NCBI GenBank assembly: GCA_035627955.1
Contig: DASPKU010000021.1
Span: 62,001 to 126,000, forward strand
DNA: 64,000 bases
Source of the DNA: Phycisphaerales bacterium
GTDB taxonomy: Bacteria > Planctomycetota > Phycisphaerae > Phycisphaerales > UBA1924
Reading direction: 5' to 3'
Shown here: one piece after another, positions 54,577 to 61,920 of the stretch
Position numbering within the stretch: position 1 is the first letter of the stretch
Layout: the number at the start of each line of letters is the position of its first letter
The notes under the pieces: model-generated
What the model was told of the DNA's origin: nothing
What the model saw: only the letters and a program-made list of their open reading frames with translations
Database searches by the model: none
Made by a program: the position numbers and the translations under genes

Positions 54577-55710
54577 ATGCGCACCCTCATGTGGGCACTG
54601 GTTGTCCTTTGCTGCTTCACGCCGTCCATTTCCGCCCAGAACAGCCCATCCGAGCCGCGTGCTGCTGTGACACTCCCTCCCCCTGCACCCGGCGCTCCCA
54701 AGGCCGCCATCATCACGATCGGGGAGCGAGACCGCGACATCGTCGGTATCCATATCACTCACGAAATGATCGCGAAGATCGCCGAGATACTCGAGCCTGA
54801 ACTCGGCAAGGATCAGAAGGGGATCGTCGTTCTCCGCATTCACTGCATCGGCGGTGATGAGGGCATCGCACGGGAAGTCGCAGCGCTGGTACGCAGCCGG
54901 CTTGGCACACAATGGAGGACCGTCGCCTGGATCGACAAGGCAAACGGCGCCGGGGCGATCGCCAGCTACACCGCCAAGGACTTCGTTTTCACAAGGGAAG
55001 GTTCGATGGGGCCGCTGGGCGGCTTCGCCGGGCACGGTCACGGCGGAAAAGCCCGCGGCCGTCAGGCCTTCGATCAAGCGGTGGCCAAGGACGAGGAGCT
55101 TTCGGTGCAAGTGGGGCGATCCCCGCTGCTATTGCGATCCATGCGCACACTCGCGCCGTTGTCCGCGGACATCGGCGATGATGAAACAAGGTTCTTCCCG
55201 GACGCCAAGACCGGCAAGTTCCTCGTGAACCGTTCGGGCGAGTTCCTGATTCTCAATGCACACGTTGCCGCGTTCATCCGCTTCTCGGCGGGGACGGCCG
55301 ACGCGCTGGCTGAACTCGCCCGCGTTCTCGGCCATGAAGAGCTCGACTGGGTCGGTGACCGCACGCGCGCGACTCCCACCGAGCCCTGGCCCGTCACTCA
55401 GGCGGAGCAGTGGAATAGAGAAGAGCGAGCCCGGATACACCGGCAAGTGGAGCGGCTCGAAACACTCTCCAGAGAACTCAACACCAATGTCCGCGATGCG
55501 GCGAGCAGGCTCCGGGACGAACGCACGCTGCCGATCAAGCGAGCGAAGGCCGCGCTCACCGAAATTCGACAGCTTGCTACCGACCATCCGCTGCTTCTCA
55601 CCTTCACACTCGGATACCAGAGCCTTGCCGAGTTCGACGAAGTGCACGACGAGCTCCTCCGGAGGCTCGATGCACTGCGCGGCCCGGCGCCGGTACCGGC
55701 GTCCAAGTGA
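54577..55710 (+). CDS. ClpP/SppA-like protein lacking the catalytic Ser
   Basis: A 377-residue protein with a signal peptide (MRTLMWALVVLCCFTPSISA). The ClpP-class fold is visible (GIVVLRIHCIGGDEGIAREV, TVAWIDKANGAGAIASYTAK, DFVFTREGSMGPLG). In SppA and NfeD proteases the strand after the first motif carries A-S-A-G with the nucleophilic Ser; here it reads NGAG (Gly124), so peptidase activity is doubtful. The C-terminal ~110 residues are helical. It could be an inactive scaffold relative of NfeD/SppA membrane proteases. Confidence 0.68.
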   Translation: MRTLMWALVVLCCFTPSISAQNSPSEPRAAVTLPPPAPGAPKAAIITIGERDRDIVGIHITHEMIAKIAEILEPELGKDQKGIVVLRIHCIGGDEGIAREVAALVRSRLGTQWRTVAWIDKANGAGAIASYTAKDFVFTREGSMGPLGGFAGHGHGGKARGRQAFDQAVAKDEELSVQVGRSPLLLRSMRTLAPLSADIGDDETRFFPDAKTGKFLVNRSGEFLILNAHVAAFIRFSAGTADALAELARVLGHEELDWVGDRTRATPTEPWPVTQAEQWNREERARIHRQVERLETLSRELNTNVRDAASRLRDERTLPIKRAKAALTEIRQLATDHPLLLTFTLGYQSLAEFDEVHDELLRRLDALRGPAPVPASK

Positions 55711-55963
55711 TCATTAAGTCCCCGGCCCGTAGGCACGCTCCCATCATCGCAAGCGCCTGGCGGAGTGATGGTTAGGGCCTTCCGCCCACCCGAATTCCAG
55801 CCCCACCCTGCAATCGACCACCCCCACCCCCGTTCTGCTTGTGGCGAGGCTAGCCAGCACTAACCCTGGCCCGCCCCCACCAGCACACAACCCGGCGCGG
55901 GACACCAAAACGGCTCAAACCCCGCCCGCGCCGGAAGGTCCAAAAGGTCAGAAGGAGTCAGCC

Positions 55964-56605
55964 ATGTTCGCCCGCTTCAGCCCCAAGCTTGGTCGAGTCC
56001 TCACCCTCAAGAACACCCGCAAGGCCGGCCTCATCGCCCTCCCCCTCATCGCCGCCACCTTCATCGCCCCCTACGCCCTCGCGGACGGCCCCCGCGACGA
56101 CGACCGCCGTTCCCGCAGCGAAGACTGCTGGGAGCGCAACCGCGACTGGCGCCACCGCGACAACGACTGGCGCGGCGACTGGCGCGACAAGGACCACGAC
56201 CACCATGGCGGGCGCGGCGGCGGCACCATCGTCATCCGCCCCGAAATCGTCATCGGCCGCCCCAGCAAGCCCGACGTCGTCGTGATCGAGAAGCACTACC
56301 CCCGCCGCCGCGTCGAAGTCGCCCCCTACGAGATCGCCTTCAAGGCCTACCAGTCGCAGGACCGCATCATCGTGAACATCGAGGGCGCTAACCGCACCTC
56401 CGGCTTCGACATCAAGCTCACTTCGCCCGAAGAGGGCCTGATCGAGATGTGCAACCTCGCCCCCGCCGACAGCTGCGCCCAGATGATCACGCCCTTCTGC
56501 CTCACCGCGTCCATCAGCGCCTGCCGCCCCATGCACTGCGTGAAGGTCTGTGTCGCGGGCCGCACCTACACCGTGCCCGTGACCCAGTCGCAGAGCCTCT
56601 CGTAA
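55964..56605 (+). CDS. Exported Arg/Asp/His-rich protein
   Basis: A 213-residue protein. After a basic start comes a hydrophobic segment (AGLIALPLIAATFIAPYALA) with AxA-type cleavage. A ~60-residue stretch is rich in Arg, Asp, Trp and His (DWRHRDNDWRGDWRDKDHDH). The C-terminal half is beta-rich with several Cys (MCNLAPADSCAQMITPFC, CRPMHCVKVC). Not a known family; metal or acid binding is a guess. GAAGGAG upstream supports the ATG, and a T-tract hairpin follows. Confidence 0.7.
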   Translation: MFARFSPKLGRVLTLKNTRKAGLIALPLIAATFIAPYALADGPRDDDRRSRSEDCWERNRDWRHRDNDWRGDWRDKDHDHHGGRGGGTIVIRPEIVIGRPSKPDVVVIEKHYPRRRVEVAPYEIAFKAYQSQDRIIVNIEGANRTSGFDIKLTSPEEGLIEMCNLAPADSCAQMITPFCLTASISACRPMHCVKVCVAGRTYTVPVTQSQSLS

Positions 56606-56625
56606 ACGCAGCTACTCTTCATGAC

Positions 56626-56659
56626 AACGCCGCGGGGCCCGACCAGCCCGCGGCGTTTT
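56626..56659 (+). terminator. Intrinsic terminator
   Basis: AACGCCGCGGG and CCCGCGGCGTT form an 11-base stem with a 10-base loop, followed by TTCTC within a TTTT run. It ends the exported Arg/Asp-rich gene. Confidence 0.85.
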
Positions 56660-56743
56660 CTCATTTCCTCCACTCCTCTACTCCTCCGCTCCCCCTCCAC
56701 CTCCGCGTCCCCGCGTCTCCGCGAGAGATTCCTACCCTCCGCC

Positions 56744-57460
56744 ATGGACTTCAAGGTCATCTCCATCGGCGCCCTCGCAAGCAACCCGCTCTGGAACGAG
56801 CGCTCCGCCGTGCGTACGGGCCACGCCACCACCACGCTGATCACCAGCGGCAAGCACAAGATCCTGGTCGACCCCGGCCTCCCCGAGCAGGCGCTGGCCG
56901 CGCGACTGAACGAGCGCACTGGCCTCAAGCCCAAGGACATCACCCACGTCTTCCTCACCAGCTTCCTGCCCGACACCCGGCGCGCCCTCCCGCTGTTCGA
57001 TCACGCCACCTGGTGGATCGCCTCCGCGGAGCGCGAGTTCATCGGTGGCATCCTCGCCACCAACCTCAAGGAAATGCTCACGAGCGAGCAGGGCGGCGAG
57101 GGTGAGAAGTCCGCCGCGCGTTCCGACCCCGCCCTCCGCCAGCTCCTCGAGACCGACATCGCCATCCTCAAGCGCTGCTCCCCCGCGCCCGACCACCTGG
57201 CCGACCGCGTCGACCTCTTTCCCCTCCACGGCGTCACCCCCGGCCTCTCGGGCCTCATCCTCTCCGGCGAACGCTTCACCACCGTCATCTGCGGCGACGC
57301 CATCCCCACGCAGGAGCACCTTGAATCCGGCAAGCTCCTCCCCAGCCTCGCCGACGCCGAGAAAGCCCGCGCCAGCTTCGAAGAAGCCGTTGAGGTCGCC
57401 GACCTCCTCATCCCCGGGCGCGACAACCTGACGGTGAACCCCACGCGTCGCCCGTTCTGA
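56744..57460 (+). CDS. Metallo-beta-lactamase-fold protein with degenerate metal site
   Basis: A 238-residue protein with the MBL fold order: LITSGKHKILVDPGLP, THVFLTSFLPDTRRALPLF, DLFPLHGVTPGLSGLIL and TVICGDAIPTQEH. Where active enzymes have HxHxDH after the T-H-h-h-L-T-H strand, this protein has TSFLPD, so two or three of the first metal ligands are lost. The later Asp in ICGDA and a His remain. Hydrolytic activity is uncertain. It is preceded by a terminator and followed by a palindromic repeat. Confidence 0.72.
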   Translation: MDFKVISIGALASNPLWNERSAVRTGHATTTLITSGKHKILVDPGLPEQALAARLNERTGLKPKDITHVFLTSFLPDTRRALPLFDHATWWIASAEREFIGGILATNLKEMLTSEQGGEGEKSAARSDPALRQLLETDIAILKRCSPAPDHLADRVDLFPLHGVTPGLSGLILSGERFTTVICGDAIPTQEHLESGKLLPSLADAEKARASFEEAVEVADLLIPGRDNLTVNPTRRPF

Positions 57461-57465
57461 CCGTG

Positions 57466-57490
57466 CCACCGAGATGTCCTCATCTCGGTG
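57466..57490. repeat. Palindromic repeat copy 8
   Basis: CCACCGAGATG / CATCTCGGTG with centre TCCT and left flank ACCGTG, directly after the stop of the metallo-beta-lactamase-fold gene. Orientation is opposite to copy 2. Confidence 0.82.
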
Positions 57491-57519
57491 CCCTCGCCCC
57501 AAAGGGGCGCTGAGTGTTG

Positions 57520-57555
57520 CCACCAGTAGAGCGAGTCTTCGAGCGCCACTGGTGG
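57520..57555. repeat. Palindrome with AGCGAGTC core
   Basis: CCACCAGT and ACTGGTGG flank AGAGCGAGTCTTCGAGCGCC. The core AGCGAGTC..CGAGCGC also appears, with a different outer stem, in the element at 60,902-60,941. Different stems around one core suggest a related family whose arms evolve together. Confidence 0.55.
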
Positions 57556-57716
57556 ATCAGGGCGCAATCGCGCTCCCGCCCCGACGGGGCGGCGGAACTG
57601 CCTACTCACTGCTCCACCGTCCAACGCGCAACTCCCGCGCCCCCTCTTTTCCCGGACGTTCCCTCAACTCACCCCTGAATCCCGCCGATCCCGTGATCAC
57701 ACATCGGAGATCGGAC

Positions 57717-58022
57717 ATGCACCTCACCCTCACCGACGACCGCCGCCACCTGCCCCGCCGCCCCATCAAGGGCCACGCCATGGCCGTGTTCTCCACCGGC
57801 CCGACTACCACCAAGCTCGCCCGCGTCGAACTGATCGATGCCTCCTGGACCGGCATCGGCGTCAAAACCACCGACCCCATCGAGCTCGGCACCGCCGTGT
57901 CGCTCACCCCCGAAGACTCCATGTGGCCCCGCCAAACCGGCATCGTCATCCGCTGCGAGAAGCTCGACAACGGTGCCTACCACCTCGGCCTCGCGACCAG
58001 GCGCAAGCAGGCCGTGGCCTGA
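57717..58022 (+). CDS. PilZ-domain protein
   Basis: A 101-residue single PilZ domain. An Arg-rich N-terminus (DDRRHLPRRPIKGHAM) gives the RxxxR c-di-GMP motif, and ELIDASWTGIGVKTTDP is the D/NxSxxG motif. PilZ proteins bind cyclic di-GMP and switch partners that control motility, secretion or surface glycans. No diguanylate cyclase is in the window. The partner is unknown. Confidence 0.83.
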   Translation: MHLTLTDDRRHLPRRPIKGHAMAVFSTGPTTTKLARVELIDASWTGIGVKTTDPIELGTAVSLTPEDSMWPRQTGIVIRCEKLDNGAYHLGLATRRKQAVA

Positions 58023-58060
58023 GCCGTTTCCTCTGCACTCCTCTTCGATCCTCTCCGTTC

Positions 58061-59389
58061 CTACCTGCGCGGGCGCTCCTCCCCCGTGATCAGCCGCGCC
58101 CCGCGCTCGAAGAAGAAGTACGACCACGCCCAGTCGATCATCACCATCAGCCGCGTCCTGAACGAAATCAGGAACGCGACGTGCACCAGCGCCCACAGCA
58201 CCCACGCGACAAACCCCTTCACCACCCCAAACGGCAGCGCGGCCACCGCCCGCGCCCGCCCGATCGTCGCCAGCGTGCCCTTGTCGCGGTAAACGAACCG
58301 TGCCACCGAGATGTCCTCGTCTCGGCGCCCCTTCGCACGCCGCGCCAGCAGCCGCCCCACAAACCGCCCCATCTGCATCGCCGCGGGCGCGATCCCCGGC
58401 ACCCACTCACCCTTCGCGTCCTTCACGGCCGCGAGGTCCCCAAGCACGAACACCTCCGGCCGCCCCTTCACCGATAGGTCCGGCTCCACCACGACGCGCC
58501 CGCTGCGGTCCACCTCGCCGAGCATCCGCCCCAGCGGCGAGGCCGACACCCCCGCCGCCCACACCACATTCCGCGCCGCGATGCGCTCGTGCCAACGAGA
58601 TGTCTTCATCTCGGTGTCTTCGCGTTCGCCAGCTGCTGAACGCTCAATCTCCACCCCACCCCCATCCATCCCCACGACCCGCCACCCCAGCCGCACCTCG
58701 ACACCCAGCTCCTCCAGATCTCGCAGCGCCCGGCGCGACAGCGCATCCGGGAACGCCGGCAGCACCCGCTCCCCCGCCTCCACCAGCACCACCCGTGCGC
58801 TCTTGGTGTCGATCGCGCGGAAGTCCCGCGGGATGATCGTGCGCGCGATCTCGACCATCGCTCCCGCCAGCTCCACCCCCGTCGGCCCCGCGCCCACGAT
58901 CACGAACGTCAGCTCCGCCCGCCGCTTCTCCGCGTCCTGCTCGCGCTCCGCCTCTTCGAATGCCAGCAGGAACCGCCGCCGGATCGTCACCGCGTCGTCG
59001 ATCGTCTTCAGCCCCGGAGCCCGCTCCGCCCACTCCTCGTGCCCGAAGTACGAGTGCGTCGCCCCCGCGGCCACCACGAGGTAGTCATACTCCACCTCAC
59101 CCCCATCGATCAGCACGCGCCGCCGGTCAAGGTCAAAGCCGCGCACGTCCGCCAGCAGCACGCCCGCGTTCTTCCAGCGCGACAGCACCTTGCGAATGGG
59201 CGCCGCGATCTGCGCCGGCGACAACGCCGCCGTCGCCACCTGGTACAGCAGCGGCTGAAACAGGTGGTGGTTCCGCCGATCAATCACCGTCACCCGCACG
59301 CCCGCGCGGGCCAGCACCTTCGCGCACGACAACCCCGCGAACCCACCCCCGATGACCACCACATGCGGCGCGTCTGCCTTCATGTTCAC
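58061..59389 (-). CDS. ndh: Type II NADH dehydrogenase with two in-frame inserts
   Basis: A 442-residue FAD enzyme passing electrons from NADH to quinone without proton pumping. Blocks are VVVIGGGFAGLSCAKVLARA (FAD), FVIVGAGPTGVELAGAMVEI (NAD), VFVLGDLAAVKDAKGEWVPG and FVYRDKGTLATIGRARAVAA. Two palindromic repeats lie inside the frame: residues about 257-268 (DTEMKTSRWHER) and 353-365 (GRRDEDISVARF). Both sit in loops between conserved blocks and keep the frame. The same element is read in two different frames. Its start (GTG, with an ATG two codons later) overlaps the cupin stop. Confidence 0.92.
   Translation of the reverse strand: MNMKADAPHVVVIGGGFAGLSCAKVLARAGVRVTVIDRRNHHLFQPLLYQVATAALSPAQIAAPIRKVLSRWKNAGVLLADVRGFDLDRRRVLIDGGEVEYDYLVVAAGATHSYFGHEEWAERAPGLKTIDDAVTIRRRFLLAFEEAEREQDAEKRRAELTFVIVGAGPTGVELAGAMVEIARTIIPRDFRAIDTKSARVVLVEAGERVLPAFPDALSRRALRDLEELGVEVRLGWRVVGMDGGGVEIERSAAGEREDTEMKTSRWHERIAARNVVWAAGVSASPLGRMLGEVDRSGRVVVEPDLSVKGRPEVFVLGDLAAVKDAKGEWVPGIAPAAMQMGRFVGRLLARRAKGRRDEDISVARFVYRDKGTLATIGRARAVAALPFGVVKGFVAWVLWALVHVAFLISFRTRLMVMIDWAWSYFFFERGARLITGEERPRR
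58303..58330. repeat. Palindromic repeat copy 9, inside ndh
   Basis: CCACCGAGATG / CGTCTCGGCG with centre TCCT: left arm perfect, right arm with two changes. Read on the ndh strand it gives RRDEDISVAR just before FVYRDKGTLATIG. It adds about ten residues compared with the usual NDH-2 spacing. Confidence 0.82.
58593..58617. repeat. Palindromic repeat copy 10, inside ndh
   Basis: CCAACGAGATG / CATCTCGGTG with centre TCTT. Read on the ndh strand in a different frame from copy 9 it encodes TEMKTSRWHE, just before NVVWAAGVSASPLGRML. It adds about a dozen residues to the family pattern. Confidence 0.82.
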
Positions 59390-59742
59390 TTTTCACTCTG
59401 CCTGTCCACGCCCGTCTTCTCGCTCACCGGGCTGAACACATCCATCACCACCGAGTCCTCAATCGCCTCCGCACCGTGCTCCACTCCGCCGGGCAGGTGC
59501 AGCACCTCGCCCGCGCGCACCACGCGCTCGCTGCCCGCCAGCGTGAACCGCAGCGCCCCCGAGATCACGCACACCATCTGCTCGTTGCTGTGCGAATGCG
59601 GCGGCACCACGAACCCGCGCTCCAGCGTCACATGCGAGATCATCACGTTCGCGCCGACCACCCGCCGGCGCGTGATCCTCTCCATCGGCCGGTCCACCGC
59701 CAGCTCGCTCCACCGGTACACCGTCGCGGTCATGCTCAGCAC
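59386..59742 (-). CDS. Cupin-domain protein
   Basis: A 118-residue single cupin. Metal-binding motif 1 is VPPHSHSNEQMVCVISGAL and motif 2 is LPGGVEHGAEAIED. Cupins of this size include dioxygenases, isomerases and binding proteins; the activity is not clear. Translation begins at this ATG or three codons in (MTATVYRW). The stop overlaps the ndh start, so the two are co-translated. Confidence 0.8.
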   Translation of the reverse strand: MLSMTATVYRWSELAVDRPMERITRRRVVGANVMISHVTLERGFVVPPHSHSNEQMVCVISGALRFTLAGSERVVRAGEVLHLPGGVEHGAEAIEDSVVMDVFSPVSEKTGVDRQSEK

Positions 59743-59788
59743 TCCTGATTCAAGCCAAGCCTTTTGCTACACACTCAAACACGCGGCC

Positions 59789-60379
59789 TCAAGTCCGCAT
59801 CAACCACAGCCCCAGCATCAGGCACGTCAACCCGCCAGTCAACGCACTCACGACCACCCGCCCGTACCACCCGCGCTCCTCCAGTGCCCGTCGGTTCGCC
59901 GCCCACACCCACAGCGCCCCAAGCGGCAAAGCCAGCACCAGCAGCGCCCCGTACATCCGCGCCGTCAGCAGCGTGGGCTTGGCCACCGTCATCGACACCC
60001 ACCATCCGATCAGCAGCAGGCATAACCCGCACAAGCACAAGTACGACATCGGCACCGTTGGGAACAGCCGCGCAGTCTCTCGCGGCCTTCCCCGCAGCCG
60101 CTTCACCGCGAGCGACTTCCCGCAACCCGGGCATTCCTCACCCTCAACACCGCGCACATCCGTCCCGCAATGAATGCACCACAGCCGGTGCGACGGACGC
60201 GTGCCCTCCGCGTCCCTGTTGAGGTCGTCGGTCCCCGGGCGCGGGATCACATACCCGCACTCCGGGCACAGCGGCTCGGTGATGTTCCTCAGGTTGTAAC
60301 CGCACCGCTCGCACGTGAGGTCGTGGCGCGCGAGGAACTCCCGCAGCATCGGCGTCGAGTTCGCGGGCTTCTCCTCCAC
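59789..60379 (-). CDS. Double zinc-ribbon membrane protein
   Basis: A 196-residue protein with two ribbons: CERCGYNLRNITEPLCPECG and CIHCGTDVRGVEGEECPGCG. About three membrane segments follow (SYLCLCGLCLLLIGWWVSM, MYGALLVLALPLGALWVWA, VVVSALTGGLTCLMLGLW). Same ribbon style as the fragment at the start of the window. The gene starts at GTG within a CTCCTCTACTCCTC repeat, or at an internal ATG ten codons later. Confidence 0.7.
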   Translation of the reverse strand: MEEKPANSTPMLREFLARHDLTCERCGYNLRNITEPLCPECGYVIPRPGTDDLNRDAEGTRPSHRLWCIHCGTDVRGVEGEECPGCGKSLAVKRLRGRPRETARLFPTVPMSYLCLCGLCLLLIGWWVSMTVAKPTLLTARMYGALLVLALPLGALWVWAANRRALEERGWYGRVVVSALTGGLTCLMLGLWLMRT

Positions 60380-60383
60380 TCCT

Positions 60384-60827
60384 CTACTCCTCTACTCCTC
60401 CGCTCAGCGCTCCCCGCAGCTTCCCCGCCAACTCCACCCGCTCCCCCTCACCCATGCTCCCGCGCAGCTGCTCCGCCGTCCACCCCCACACCGTCGCCCG
60501 CGGCGTCGGGTCGTCCGCATGCCGCGGCACCACGTGCCAGTGCACGTGCGGCGCCACGTTCCCCAGGCACTCATAGTTGATCCGCACCGGCCCGAACACC
60601 GAGCGCACCGCCGCGGCCACCCGCGCGACCTCGCCAAACACCCGCTCCTGCCGCGCAACGCTCAGCTCCGCCAGATGTTCACAATGTTCCCGCAGCACCA
60701 GCGTGCACCACCCCCGCGCGCCCTGGTTGTCCCCCAGAATCACCACCGTCTCCGCGAGTTCGCCCACCACCTGCGGATGCTCCCCGCGCCCCACCCGCCC
60801 CACCACCTCGCACAGCGGACAACCCAT
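60384..60827 (-). CDS. HIT-family hydrolase
   Basis: A 147-residue histidine-triad protein. The motif HVHWHVVPRH (HxHxHxx) closes the nucleotide-binding site, and NYECLGNVAPHVHWH is the usual context. HIT proteins hydrolyse or transfer nucleoside phosphates (for example adenosine 5'-monophosphoramidate). The start MGCPLCEVVGRVG keeps the family's CxxC-type N-terminus; longer frames upstream add repeat-coded sequence and are rejected. Its C-terminus (GGVEE) lies in the CTCCTC repeat. Confidence 0.85.
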   Translation of the reverse strand: MGCPLCEVVGRVGRGEHPQVVGELAETVVILGDNQGARGWCTLVLREHCEHLAELSVARQERVFGEVARVAAAVRSVFGPVRINYECLGNVAPHVHWHVVPRHADDPTPRATVWGWTAEQLRGSMGEGERVELAGKLRGALSGGVEE

Positions 60828-60871
60828 GCGCTCTGCTCCTGAACTTGAGTCCCCACACGGAACGCTCCGCT

Positions 60872-60976
60872 CCCGAACCCGCGCAGCGGGTGCCCAAAAA
60901 TAGCCCAGGGTGAAGCGAGTCCGCGAGCGCAACCCTGGGTTGCCGTCGCCGGCCCCCCGAACCCGCGCAGCGGGTG
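60872..60976. repeat. Composite repeat upstream of the HIT gene
   Basis: Two direct 21-base copies of CCCGAACCCGCGCAGCGGGTG (60,872-60,892 and 60,956-60,976) flank a palindrome AGCCCAGGGT / ACCCTGGGTT (60,902-60,941) whose centre is AAGCGAGTCCGCGAGCGC. Each direct copy contains a CCCGC-GCA-GCGGG hairpin. The nested pattern suggests repeat-in-repeat insertion. Confidence 0.7.
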
Positions 60977-61013
60977 ACTCTTCCTCATCCAACCCGCATC
61001 CGACCAAATGAAA

Positions 61014-61038
61014 AAGGCCCGGCTCGACGCCGGGCCTT
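61014..61038 (-). terminator. Intrinsic terminator of the DNRLRE gene
   Basis: AAGGCCCGGC and GCCGGGCCTT pair over 10 bases around TCGAC. On the minus strand TTTTTCATTTG follows, an evident U-tract. Confidence 0.85.
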
Positions 61039-61059
61039 CTGCTTCAACTCAACACGCTC

Positions 61060-61779
61060 TCACCGCCGCCGACGCAGCGCCAGTCCCGCCACACCCAGCA
61101 GTGCCACCGACGCCGGGGCCGGGACAACCGTGTACTCCACGTTCAGCACCGGCTGCAGGAGCTCATTGTCGGAGAACTCGCGAGACGCGAACCGCTTGGC
61201 CGTGCCGTTCACGGCGTCGCCGATCAGCATCCAGCCGAAGTTGCTCGAAGGGTCGTTCAGCCAGCCCTGCACGTCGGCCACCATCGCCACCGAGCTGGAC
61301 CACGTGTACGCGCCCGAAGAGCCCACGCTCTTGCTCGAGCTCGCGCCCGCGACGAAGTCGCCGCCCGCGCTGCCCCAGCCCGCGATCCCGAACTCCGCGT
61401 GCGTCCACGTCGCCTCGCCGGGCTGCGCCGGCGCGCCCTGGCCGCTGCCGGCGCTGGCGCCCTCGCCCCAACCGGTCGTCACGCGGTGCAGCCCGATGTT
61501 GATCGCCCCACCGGCGGTCTGCACCATGTTCAGCGTCACGCTCGCACCGGTGATGGTCGCGTTCGCGGGGATGCTGGACAGGTCGAACGAAATCAGCGCC
61601 CGGCGCGTGCCGCCCTGCAGCGTGTTGCCCACGAACAGGCCCGTGCCCGAGCCGTTGCTGTGAGTGGGCAGCTCTGAAAAGATCGAGTTGTCGTGGTTCG
61701 CCGAAAGCGCCGCCGTGTCCGCCAGGGCCGACGCCGCCAGCCCAGCCGACACCACCGCCGCCAATGCACAGATCTTCAT
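61060..61779 (-). CDS. DNRLRE-domain protein with PEP-CTERM-like end
   Basis: A 239-residue secreted protein. Signal peptide MKICALAAVVSAGLAASALA, then a DNRLRE-type beta domain (LSANHDNSIFSELPTHSNGS, RRALISFDLSSIPANATITG, TWTHAEFGIAGWGSAGGDFV). The C-terminus VPAPASVALLGVAGLALRRRR is a PEP-CTERM-like sorting signal (motif, hydrophobic stretch, basic tail) with VPAPAS in place of VPEPS. The ATG follows GGAGAGAG. Likely exported to the surface by an exosortase-type route. Confidence 0.8.
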   Translation of the reverse strand: MKICALAAVVSAGLAASALADTAALSANHDNSIFSELPTHSNGSGTGLFVGNTLQGGTRRALISFDLSSIPANATITGASVTLNMVQTAGGAINIGLHRVTTGWGEGASAGSGQGAPAQPGEATWTHAEFGIAGWGSAGGDFVAGASSSKSVGSSGAYTWSSSVAMVADVQGWLNDPSSNFGWMLIGDAVNGTAKRFASREFSDNELLQPVLNVEYTVVPAPASVALLGVAGLALRRRR

Positions 61780-61920
61780 GGTCTCTCTCCTCCGGTCCAT
61801 CAGCCTACCACGCCCGGGCGGAACGCCAAGCCCGATCAGCAGGCCCATTCGCTGAAAGGTAGGCGTCGGGTGCGGTCAGACGCTACAGACCCACCCGCCG
61901 CCGGACCAGAAGACCCGTTA

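Noticed and set aside
54433-55110. Upstream extension of the dockerin gene ending at 53,050
   Set aside because: It would lie antisense to the exported ClpP-like gene and hide the signal peptide; GGAGAGAG before the ATG at 54,432 marks the start.
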